Shown here: piece after piece, positions 56,563 through 64,000 of the stretch
Numbering within the stretch: the stretch's first letter is position 1
Layout: each line of letters starts with the position of its first letter
Notes under the pieces: model-generated
Seen by the model: only the letters and a program-made list of their open reading frames with translations
Database searches by the model: none
Told to the model about the DNA's origin: nothing
Translations under genes and position numbers: made by a program
DNA from: Sphingomonas sp. 3P27F8
Lineage (GTDB): Bacteria > Pseudomonadota > Alphaproteobacteria > Sphingomonadales > Sphingomonadaceae
Direction of reading: 5' to 3'
Assembly: GCF_005502745.1 (NCBI RefSeq)
Contig: NZ_SCNL01000014.1
Location: forward strand, 35,057 to 99,056
DNA: 64,000 bases

Positions 56563-59217
56563 ATGAGCAAGGATCAGGAGCCTCAAACCACCCCCGGCAA
56601 GGAACGCGCGCCGCGCTCCGGCTTCGTTCAGGTACGCGGCGCGCGGCAGAACAATCTCAAGAATGTCGACGTGGACGTGCCGCGCGACGCCTTCGTGGTG
56701 TTCACCGGCATATCCGGATCGGGCAAATCGAGCCTCGCTTTCGGCACCCTCTATGCCGAGGCACAGCGCCGCTATCTGGAATCGGTCGCGCCCTACGCCC
56801 GCCGCCTGATCGATCAGGCCGGTGTGCCGGAGGTTGACGCTATCGACGGGTTGCCTCCCGCAGTCGCGTTGCAGCAGCAGCGCGGCTCGGCCAATGCGCG
56901 GTCCTCGGTTGGGAGCGTGACGACGCTCTCCAGCCTGGTACGGATGCTCTACTCGCGCGTCGGCGAATATCCGCGCAATCAGCCCATGCTCTATGCGGAG
57001 GACTTCTCGCCAAACACAGTCGCGGGCGCCTGCCCGACCTGCCACGGCATCGGGCGCGTCTATGACGCGACCGAAGAGACGATGGTGCCCGACGACACGC
57101 TGACGATCCGGGAACGCGCCATCGCCGCATGGCCGCCCGCGTGGCACGGCCAGAACCTGCGCGATATCCTCGTCTCGCTCGGCTATGATGTCGACACCCC
57201 ATGGCGGGATCTTCCGAAGAAGGATCGCGACTGGATACTCTTCACCGACGAGACGCCGACGGTGCCGGTCTATGCGGGTCTGACGCCCGAGCAGACGCGC
57301 GTCGCCCTCAAGCGCCGCATGGAGCCGAGCTATCAGGGCACCTTCACCGGCGCCCGTCGCTATGTGCTGGAGACGTTCGCCAACACCAAAAGCGCGCTGA
57401 TGAAGAAGCGCGTCTCGCAATATATCATAGGCCGCGATTGCCCGACCTGCGACGGCAAGCGGCTGAAGCGCGAGGCTCTGTCGGTGAAGTTCGCGGGCCT
57501 CGACATCGCCGAGTTTGGCGACCTGACGGTGCTGAAGCTCCGGGACTTGCTCACGCCTGTCGCGCATGGCGAGTATGGGGGCGCCGCGGCGGCCCCGAAG
57601 GGCCATGTTCTTGGCAAGGCGGCCCGCGATGCGGCAGTTGAACGCAGGGTCGCGGCGGGAGGCTCGGCGCACAAGGCAGCGCCCGACGTGCGCCGCACGC
57701 CCAACCTCTCCGATGAGAAGCGGGTCGCCGCGCAGCGTCTCGCATCCGAGCTGCTCGAACGGCTCGGCCCGCTGATCGATCTTGGCCTTGGCTACATCTC
57801 GCTCGACCGAAGCACGCCGACGCTTTCCTCCGGCGAGCTGCAACGCCTGCGCCTTGCCACTCAATTGTCCTCGCAGCTTTTCGGCGTGGTCTATGTGCTG
57901 GACGAGCCCTCGGCGGGGCTGCACCCGGCAGACGGCGAAGCTTTGCTCACCATCCTTGAGCGGCTGAAAGCGGCGGGCAACTCGCTGTTCGTCGTCGAGC
58001 ATGATCTTGACGTGATCCGCCATGCCGAATGGCTGGTCGATGTAGGGCCAGGAGCAGGCGAAAAGGGCGGTGAAGTGCTCTACAGCGGGCCGATCGCGGG
58101 ACTGGCCGACGTCGAGGCGTCGATCACGCGCCGCTATCTGTTCGCAGAGCCCGTCGCCCATGACCGGACCCCGCGCGAAGCAAAGGCTTGGCTCCGTCTA
58201 GAGGGGGTGACGCGCAACAACCTGCGCGGCCTCGACGTCGAGCTTCCGATCGGTTGCTTCACCGCTGTCACCGGGGTTTCGGGATCGGGCAAGTCCAGTC
58301 TGGTCAGCCAGGCGCTGCCGGAGCTTGTCGCGGAACAGCTCGGCGGCTCGCCGGCTGCCGAGGAAGAGGATGCCGATCCGCTGCTTGATGTTGCGCAGGA
58401 AGAGACCGAAGGCCGCATCGTTGCGGGCATGGAGCATGTGCGCAGACTGGTGCGGGTCGATCAGAAGCCGATCGGCCGCACCCCACGCTCGAACCTCTCC
58501 ACCTACAGCGGCCTGTTCGATCATGTGCGCAAGATCTTTGCCGGCACTCCGTTGGCCAAGAAGCGCCGTTACAGCCCCGGCCGCTTCTCGTTCAACGTCG
58601 CCGAAGGCCGCTGCCCGGTATGTGAGGGCGAGGGGTTCGTGATGGTGGAGCTGCTGTTCCTGCCAAGCGTCTATGCGCCGTGCTCGACCTGCCACGGCAG
58701 CCGCTACAACCCGCAAACGCTCGAAGTCGAATGGAACGGCCGCAACATCGCCCAGGTGCTGGAGCTGACGGTGGACGAGGCGTGCGACTTCTTCGCGGGT
58801 GAGGCGTCCGTCATGCGCTCGCTGGATGTGCTGCGGGAGATCGGCCTTGGATATCTGAGGCTCGGGCAGCCGGCGACGGAACTGTCGGGCGGCGAGGCGC
58901 AGCGCATCAAGCTTGCGACCGAGCTGCAACGCGCCCAGCGCGGCAACACCATCTACATCCTCGACGAGCCTACTTCGGGGCTTCACCCGTCCGACGCGGA
59001 CCGGCTGATGCGGCACCTGCAGGGCCTTGTCGACGTGGGCAATACGGTTGTTGTCGTCGAGCATGACATGCGCGCCATCGCACAGGTGGATTGGGTCATC
59101 GATCTCGGACCGGGAGCCGGGGAGGAAGGTGGCCTAATCATCGCCAGCGGCGTCCCTAGCGACGTTGCAGAGGCGGAAGGCAGTCTGACCGCGCCCTATC
59201 TCAAGGCGGCGCTTTAG
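56563..59217 (+). CDS. UvrA2-type excinuclease subunit A
   Basis: 884 residues, two ABC halves: Walker [10 protein letters not shown] (49-57) and GVSGSGKSS (about 571-579), signature [12 protein letters not shown] and [12 protein letters not shown], zinc modules [32 protein letters not shown]. In canonical UvrA about 110 residues (the UvrB-binding domain) lie between the RVGEP region and the first CPTC; here [18 protein letters not shown] runs straight to it, as in UvrA2 proteins linked to DNA-drug tolerance. It follows uvrB by 22 bases. Confidence 0.85.
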   Translation: MSKDQEPQTTPGKERAPRSGFVQVRGARQNNLKNVDVDVPRDAFVVFTGISGSGKSSLAFGTLYAEAQRRYLESVAPYARRLIDQAGVPEVDAIDGLPPAVALQQQRGSANARSSVGSVTTLSSLVRMLYSRVGEYPRNQPMLYAEDFSPNTVAGACPTCHGIGRVYDATEETMVPDDTLTIRERAIAAWPPAWHGQNLRDILVSLGYDVDTPWRDLPKKDRDWILFTDETPTVPVYAGLTPEQTRVALKRRMEPSYQGTFTGARRYVLETFANTKSALMKKRVSQYIIGRDCPTCDGKRLKREALSVKFAGLDIAEFGDLTVLKLRDLLTPVAHGEYGGAAAAPKGHVLGKAARDAAVERRVAAGGSAHKAAPDVRRTPNLSDEKRVAAQRLASELLERLGPLIDLGLGYISLDRSTPTLSSGELQRLRLATQLSSQLFGVVYVLDEPSAGLHPADGEALLTILERLKAAGNSLFVVEHDLDVIRHAEWLVDVGPGAGEKGGEVLYSGPIAGLADVEASITRRYLFAEPVAHDRTPREAKAWLRLEGVTRNNLRGLDVELPIGCFTAVTGVSGSGKSSLVSQALPELVAEQLGGSPAAEEEDADPLLDVAQEETEGRIVAGMEHVRRLVRVDQKPIGRTPRSNLSTYSGLFDHVRKIFAGTPLAKKRRYSPGRFSFNVAEGRCPVCEGEGFVMVELLFLPSVYAPCSTCHGSRYNPQTLEVEWNGRNIAQVLELTVDEACDFFAGEASVMRSLDVLREIGLGYLRLGQPATELSGGEAQRIKLATELQRAQRGNTIYILDEPTSGLHPSDADRLMRHLQGLVDVGNTVVVVEHDMRAIAQVDWVIDLGPGAGEEGGLIIASGVPSDVAEAEGSLTAPYLKAAL

Positions 59218-59226
59218 CCGCCTCTT
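59205..59226 (+). terminator. terminator overlapping uvrA2 stop
   Basis: GGCGGC-GCTTTA-GCCGCC then TCTT; the stop codon TAG is in the loop. Confidence 0.6.
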
Positions 59227-59273
59227 GGGTGTGTGCCATAACGATGGGCCGGGTCCGGCCATAGGAGACGAGC

Positions 59274-60371
59274 TTGCCTTCCACTGTCGCTCAGGATGTT
59301 ACCGCACGTTCCCAGGCCGTCGATGCCCGGCTCACTCGTGCAGCCATCTTCCTCGTGGTGTCGATGGGCGCGGGTGCAAAGCCCGAGATGGCGGTGCGAA
59401 ATCTCTGCGCAATCCTTTCCTCGCTGGTGCGTGGCGTCGGCTTTAGGGCAGCGGATGGAGGGCTTTCCTGCATCATGGGGATCGGCTCCGATGCCTGGGA
59501 CCGACTGTTCGGGGCACCGCGGCCGAAGGAGCTGCATCCGTTCCGGGAAATTCATGGCGTCCATCATGCGCCTTGGACACCCGGCGACCTGCTGTTCCAC
59601 ATTCGCGCCGCACGGCAGGACCTGTGCTTCGAGATGGCCGCGCAGATCGTGAAGCGCCTCGCCGGCGTCGCCTCGGTCACGGACGAGGTGCATGGCTTCC
59701 GCTACTTCGATGATCGCGACTTACTGGGCTTCGTCGATGGGACGGAAAACCCCGTCGAGCAGGGGGCGAGAGATGCCACGGTGATCGGGGCGGCGGACGA
59801 TCCGGTCTTCGCTGGCGGCAGCTATGTGATCGTCCAGAAATACCTCCATGACCTCGACAAGTGGAACGCGATTCCCGTCGAGCAACAGGAGAAGATCGTC
59901 GGGCGCGAGAAACTGTCGGACATCGAGCTGGACGAGGCAGCGAAGCCGAGCTTCGCGCACAACGTCCTCACCAACATCGAGGAGGACGGCGAGCAACTCC
60001 AGATCCTGCGCGACAACATGCCGTTCGGCGATGTCGGCAAGGGGGAGTTCGGCACCTATTTCATCGGTTACGCCCGCTCACCCACGCGGATCGAGCGGAT
60101 GCTCGACAATATGTTCATCGGCCTGCCGCCCGGCAACTACGATCGCCTGCTCGATGTCAGCCGGGCCGTGACCGGCTCGCTCTATTTCGTGCCGTCGGCC
60201 GACTTTCTGGACGCCGTGACGCCGGGGCCGCCTGCGGCCGATGGCGACGATAGCAATGGCGATGAAGCGGTGGCTGCGCCGGCACCCACGGCTCCGACCC
60301 CGGAGGCTCCAACGGCATTGGACGGATCGCTCCGCATTGGATCACTCAAAGACGAGGCCGGACATGAATAA
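59274..60371 (+). CDS. DyP-type peroxidase, encapsulin cargo
   Basis: 365 residues, starting TTG after GGAG (59265). GFVDGTENP (152-160) is the DyP heme-pocket motif (catalytic Asp in GXXDG); a His ligand lies in AKPSFAHN and an Arg in the TRIERML region. A Pro/Ala linker leads to the C-terminal targeting peptide LDGSLRIGSLKDE, the kind that docks DyP inside encapsulin shells. Its last eight bases overlap the shell gene. Heme peroxidase acting on peroxides and aromatic substrates. Confidence 0.93.
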   Translation: MPSTVAQDVTARSQAVDARLTRAAIFLVVSMGAGAKPEMAVRNLCAILSSLVRGVGFRAADGGLSCIMGIGSDAWDRLFGAPRPKELHPFREIHGVHHAPWTPGDLLFHIRAARQDLCFEMAAQIVKRLAGVASVTDEVHGFRYFDDRDLLGFVDGTENPVEQGARDATVIGAADDPVFAGGSYVIVQKYLHDLDKWNAIPVEQQEKIVGREKLSDIELDEAAKPSFAHNVLTNIEEDGEQLQILRDNMPFGDVGKGEFGTYFIGYARSPTRIERMLDNMFIGLPPGNYDRLLDVSRAVTGSLYFVPSADFLDAVTPGPPAADGDDSNGDEAVAAPAPTAPTPEAPTALDGSLRIGSLKDEAGHE

Positions 60372-61185
60372 CCTCCATCGCGAACTCGCCCCGATCTCAG
60401 ACGCCGCCTGGGCACAGATCGAACAAGAGGCGACCCGAACCCTCAAGCGCTATCTGGCCGCGCGCCGCGTCGTGGACGTGCCGGACCCGAAGGGGGCTAC
60501 GCTCGCGGCCGTGGGCACGGGCCACACCAAGCCGATCGATGCGCCGAGCGATGGCGTCCAGGCCGTGCGGCGTGCGGCCAATGCCGTAGTCGAACTGCGC
60601 GTGCCCTTCACGCTGACCCGCGCTGCGATCGACGATGTGGAGCGTGGCTCCGAAGATTCCGACTGGCAGCCGCTCAAGGAAGCTGCCCGCACGATCGCCT
60701 TTGCCGAAAATCGTGCGATCTTTGATGGCTATGCCGCTGCCGATATCGGCGGCATCCGTCCCGGCGCGAGCAACGAGCCGGTGCCGCTGCCCACGGCCGT
60801 CGCCGGATATCCCGCCATCGTCGCCCAAGCCGTCGACCGGTTGCGCCTTGCCGGGGTCGAGGGGCCTTATCGACTGGTGCTGGGCGATGATCCGTTCACC
60901 GCGATCAGCGGCGGCAGCGAGGAGGGCTATCCGGTGCTCCAGCACATCAATCGTCTGGTGGATGGCGATATCATCTGGGCGCCGGGCATCACGGGCGGCG
61001 TCGTCCTGACAACACGGGGCGGCGATTTCGAACTCGATCTCGGACAGGACTTGTCGATTGGCTATCTCAGCCACACCGCCGAGGTGGTTGAGCTGTACCT
61101 GCAAGAGAGCTTCACCTTCCGGCTGCTGACGAGCGAGGCGGCTGTTTCGCTCCCGACAGCGGAAGCGTCGGCGCAGCCGGCGTGA
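60364..61185 (+). CDS. family 1 encapsulin shell protein
   Basis: 273 residues, HK97 fold. MNNLHRELAPISDAAWAQIE, KGATLAAVGTGH, RTIAFAENRAIFDGYAAADI and YPVLQHINRLVDGDIIWAPG match family 1 encapsulins, which form 60-mer (T=1) nanocompartments around the DyP cargo. The start overlaps the DyP gene end, giving near one-to-one coupling of cargo and shell translation. Confidence 0.95.
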   Translation: MNNLHRELAPISDAAWAQIEQEATRTLKRYLAARRVVDVPDPKGATLAAVGTGHTKPIDAPSDGVQAVRRAANAVVELRVPFTLTRAAIDDVERGSEDSDWQPLKEAARTIAFAENRAIFDGYAAADIGGIRPGASNEPVPLPTAVAGYPAIVAQAVDRLRLAGVEGPYRLVLGDDPFTAISGGSEEGYPVLQHINRLVDGDIIWAPGITGGVVLTTRGGDFELDLGQDLSIGYLSHTAEVVELYLQESFTFRLLTSEAAVSLPTAEASAQPA

Positions 61186-61237
61186 AGGCGTTGCCGGTTG
61201 CGCCGCCCCCACGCGGGCCGCAGCGAGGGGTGGGACG

Positions 61238-61819
61238 ATGATAAGTCTCGTCGGTTGGCTCGCCACGATCGCGACGATGATCGCGGCGATGATGACGGCT
61301 TCCAACCTGGGCGCGCGCGTGACGGGCTGGGGCTTCGTGGTGTTCAGCATCAGCTCGGTTTGCTGGACCACATTGGGCTACGCCACAGGACAGACAGCCT
61401 TGGTTGCCACCAATGGATTCCTGATGCTGACGAACCTCGTCGGTATCTGGCGATGGTTGGGGCAGCAGACCAAATATGAGGATGGCGGCCGATCGGCCGA
61501 AACAGCCAGCCAAAGATCCGATACGCCGAACCTGTTCACCGCGACCGGCCTGATCGGCATGGCGGTTGATGACAAGAGCGGGATGAATCTGGGCCGGGTT
61601 GTCGAGGCCCTGATCGAATGTTCGACCGGCAGGATAAACTATGTGGTGATCTCGGACGAGCGATATGCCGGTCTTGAAGAGACATTGCGAGCGGTGCCGC
61701 TCGAATCCCTCAGGATCGGCTACACGCGCATGACGCTGTTGCTGGACGGCCCGAGCTTCCTGTCACAGCCCGGCCTCAAAAGTCGTGACTGGCCCGCCTT
61801 CGCTCCGATCAATCCCTAG
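61238..61819 (+). CDS. membrane protein with PRC-barrel domain
   Basis: 193 residues. Three N-terminal membrane helices (TIATMIAAMMTASNLGA; GFVVFSISSVCWTTLGYA; ALVATNGFLMLTNLVGIWRW, a SemiSWEET/PnuC-like layout) and a C-terminal PRC-barrel (TATGLIGMAVDDKSGMNLGR, YVVISDER). PRC barrels bind partner proteins or act in photosynthetic and RNA-maturation complexes. Downstream of the encapsulin pair; role unknown. Ends 11 bases before the convergent ParE. Confidence 0.75.
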   Translation: MISLVGWLATIATMIAAMMTASNLGARVTGWGFVVFSISSVCWTTLGYATGQTALVATNGFLMLTNLVGIWRWLGQQTKYEDGGRSAETASQRSDTPNLFTATGLIGMAVDDKSGMNLGRVVEALIECSTGRINYVVISDERYAGLEETLRAVPLESLRIGYTRMTLLLDGPSFLSQPGLKSRDWPAFAPINP

Positions 61820-61830
61820 CAAGCGATCGC

Positions 61831-62127
61831 TCAAACCAATTGGAGCGCGCGATCATGATCTTGACCGGGGCCAAGAAAGCGCAGGATCAGGATACGGTGG
61901 GCTTCTGGCCGGTAGAGGATGCCATAGCGGCGATAGGAACGGCGACGGATACCGTAGCGCTCATAGCGAGGCACCAGAGGATAGCCCTGGGGCAGATCGG
62001 CAAGGCGACGGGCCGCCTCACGCAATTCCTCGACAAAGCTGATGGCTCTCGCGGGATTGTCCTTTTCGATATGTTCGGCGATGTGATCGAGGTCGGCCAG
62101 CGCATCCGGCGTCAGGATGACTTTCAT
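61831..62127 (-). CDS. parE: RelE/ParE-family toxin
   Basis: 98 residues. MKVILTPDALADLDHIAEHI, PARAISFVEELREAARRLAD and RRYGILYRPEAHRILILRFL with the C-terminal GPGQDHDRAL are the ParE fold; such toxins inhibit gyrase. Its start overlaps the end of the ParD-like gene (ATGA), the standard order. Confidence 0.9.
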   Translation of the reverse strand: MKVILTPDALADLDHIAEHIEKDNPARAISFVEELREAARRLADLPQGYPLVPRYERYGIRRRSYRRYGILYRPEAHRILILRFLGPGQDHDRALQLV

Positions 62128-62402
62128 TGCGGCTGAGCGCTTGCCCGTGTCCGAATCCTGTCGATGATAGCATCGCAGGCGTCGTCGAGGTCGTGGGTGC
62201 GCCCCGCCTCCGCATCGGCAAGGCCGCGTTCGATCGAGGCGTCAAGATCATGCAGCCACCGTTCGACATCCTGCGTCTCACCCTGATCGCGCCGAATGAG
62301 ATCGCGAACATAATCACTCACGCTGGCATAATGCCCGCTGTCGATGCGGCGCTGGACGTAATCCCGCATGGGGTCTGGAAGGGAGACGTTCATCGAAGCC
62401 AT
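62124..62402 (-). CDS. parD: ParD-family antitoxin
   Basis: 92 residues. MNVSLPDPMRDYVQRRIDSG and HYASVSDYVRDLIRR are the ribbon-helix-helix DNA-binding part; the acidic C-terminal half wraps the toxin. The start at 62402 (MASMNVSLP) or four codons later is possible. Together with ParE it stabilises the replicon. Confidence 0.9.
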   Translation of the reverse strand: MASMNVSLPDPMRDYVQRRIDSGHYASVSDYVRDLIRRDQGETQDVERWLHDLDASIERGLADAEAGRTHDLDDACDAIIDRIRTRASAQPQ

Positions 62403-62518
62403 AAATCACCTCACTACCATTATGGCAAAAACTGCCATTGGTTTCAAGGCGCCTGCCTCTCTTGTGCAGCCGTTCCCCCTTCGGGTCATCCCACCGGCGA
62501 GGGCAAGATCACATAACG

Positions 62519-63918
62519 CTAAGCGACCTTTGCCTCGCCCACCATAACAATATGTTGGAAAAGCTTGCTGGTGCGTTCCCCGGCAGGGGCGGCCATGGCG
62601 GCGGCGATCGCGGCTTGGTTCAAGCGGTGGTGGGTCGGGGCCGTGCCGCCGCCTCCGGATTGCGGCCCAGGACCATGAGCAGGCGGGGCCGAGCCAGGGG
62701 CGCCATTATCATCCGCCTCGGCCGCGGCGATCACCCGCAGGCTGTTTATCGGTGCGGTGGGGTCGGGTCGAATGTTCGGCATTTGCGGTGCGGGGATCTT
62801 GGTCAGTGCGACCATGGCCTTCTCCGTATAATAGCGGATTTTCTTGCCATAGACGGGCGGGATGCCGAGGCGCAGGACGATCATGTCCTTTTCGGGGAGC
62901 TGCATCAGCTCTTGAGGAAGCATCAGGGGCCGGCGCTGATCGGATTCCGATACCGAGCCGCCCCCACGGCCCCACATGCCGAAGGAGCGCGATTTGGCGC
63001 GAAACGTATAAGTGCCAAGCCGCTCGGAAATATCCTTCGCATCATCGTTGGTCGCGGGGCGCATGACCATCTGGACGCCGCAGTTGGATTCAATCTCCGT
63101 GGCGACTTTCGGCCCATAGACGTTCTCGAGCTGCGCTCCGCTCTGGATGACGGGGAGGAGGCGAATGCCATAGCCGGCGACGTAGCTGAAGCCATTGGCG
63201 ATCACCGATGCGCGGCCGAGGCGCGAGAACTCGTCCAGCAAGAGCAGCAAGCGGACCTGGTGCTTGTTACCCGAGGGCAACTCGCGGACATTGAGGTCAA
63301 TGAGCTGCTGGAAAAGCAGGCCATAGATCGGTGCCACGCGATCCAGATCATCCGGCGAGACGCCGAGATAGAGCGAGATCCGCTTGTCGCGGAACTCGCG
63401 CAGATCGAAATCGCTGACAGCCGTTGCCGCATCGACATAGGGGTTCAGCCACAGATTGATCTTGGCGGTGACGGACTGGCGGGTTGACGTGAAGGTATTG
63501 GCCGAGGCCATGATCCAATCCCGCAGCGCCGACACGCACGCACCTGATAGCGGTTTGCCCTCCCGCTCGCGCTGCGAGATGATTTTGGGAAATCGCTTCT
63601 GTGCATCGCCGGCGGCGAATTGGCGGTAGATTTCGCCGATGGTGAAGGGGAGCGCATCGTCGCCATCATCCGCCGTGGCGGCGACATAGGCCGCGACACC
63701 GAGAAACGCCGTCCTTGCGCTTTCCGCCCAAAACGTCTCGCCCTGCAGGGGCAGGGGAAAAAGCATGACGCTGATTTTTTGCAGCTCGTTGACGACTTCG
63801 ACCTGATCGCGTCGATTGATGTAGGCGAGCGGGTTGTAGCGGCATGTGCGACCGTGGGCATCGAGCGGGTTGAACAAGAGGGTTTGCTTGTCCGCCGTCA
63901 GCACCAATGGCACAGATT
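62519..63918 (-). pseudogene. traG: VirD4/TraG coupling protein, 5'-truncated
   Basis: 464 or more codons of the C-terminal part of a TraG/VirD4-type ATPase: LLFNPLDAHGRTCRYNPLAY, LRDWIMASANTFTSTRQS, RLLLLLDEFSRLGRA (Walker B), VIQSGAQLENVYG and GKKIRYYTEKAM. The N-terminal membrane helices and Walker A should lie at higher coordinates, but the frame ends in an IS3-type element, so the gene is interrupted. A second, non-TrwB conjugation lineage than at 26932. The last 50 residues are a Gly/Pro/His-rich tail. Confidence 0.85.
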
Positions 63919-64000
63919 TGAGGTTGTGATTTAAGGAGGATCTGGGCTTCGTCGTAGTGACGAAGGAACGAAGATGAAGCCCAGATCCTCCAATGTAAAA
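63919..64000 (+). mobile_element. IS3-family-like element, left end
   Basis: TGAGGTTGTGATTTAAGG begins right where the traG frame is lost; GGAGGATCTGGGCTTC and GAAGCCCAGATCCTCC form an inverted repeat, and a frame starting at 63974 reads MKPRSSNVK before the window ends, as in the OrfA of IS3-type elements I recall. Family assignment is tentative. Confidence 0.55.

Overview
The window is high-GC DNA from an alphaproteobacterium, most probably a sphingomonad (Sphingomonas, Sphingobium or Novosphingobium type). The family mix points there: DUF736, DUF2493 and DUF3768 plasmid genes, a TrwABC-like transfer module, a TonB gene, a cyanide-insensitive-type bd oxidase and a DyP/encapsulin pair. Two partial conjugation systems, a group II intron, IS fragments, two toxin-antitoxin pairs and the absence of tRNA, rRNA or core housekeeping genes suggest a large plasmid or integrative element. 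Species and replicon type cannot be fixed from the sequence alone.

Region 1 (0-26 kb) is an accessory block read almost entirely rightward: many small hypothetical genes, a HerA-type ATPase translationally coupled to a protein made of about seven Myb/SANT-like helix-turn-helix modules, a GHKL ATPase, two PP-loop enzymes, a queuine-transglycosylase/DpdA-like protein, a Mom-like protein, a gene split by a group II intron, two DUF736 copies, a Phd/PemK-like toxin-antitoxin pair, an SSB and a DUF2493 protein. The PP-loop, DpdA-like and Mom-like genes together look like an uncharacterised DNA base-modification module. At least ten genes here share an odd leader: a polypurine tract, then a hairpin whose stem sequence differs each time, then the start codon. 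This is the best candidate for an undescribed cis-regulatory device.

Region 2 (26-41 kb) is a mobilisation module in the order of R388 trwABC: hairpin-rich oriT-like DNA with a perfect 34-bp palindrome, a ribbon-helix-helix protein, a coupling ATPase and a MobF relaxase. It is followed by small membrane proteins, a probable degenerate coupling-protein relative, a secreted Cys-rich protein, CsgG-like, NERD and SGNH proteins, a receiver-domain gene fused in frame to an IS1380 transposase remnant, and TonB.

Region 3 (41-62 kb) is a stress and detoxification cargo block: DksA/TraR-like zinc finger, bestrophin, cydAB plus a 38-residue third gene, FrmR, LysR regulator, glutathione-independent and glutathione-dependent formaldehyde dehydrogenases, S-formylglutathione hydrolase, NDH-2, UvrB with a short UvrA2-type UvrA, and a DyP peroxidase overlapping its encapsulin shell gene. 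A shared near-palindromic site upstream of the DksA-like gene, cydA and frmA, with a related site before frmR, suggests one formaldehyde-responsive regulon that includes respiration.

Region 4 (62-64 kb) holds a ParDE pair and a VirD4/TraG gene whose 5' part is cut off by an IS3-type element running off the right edge.
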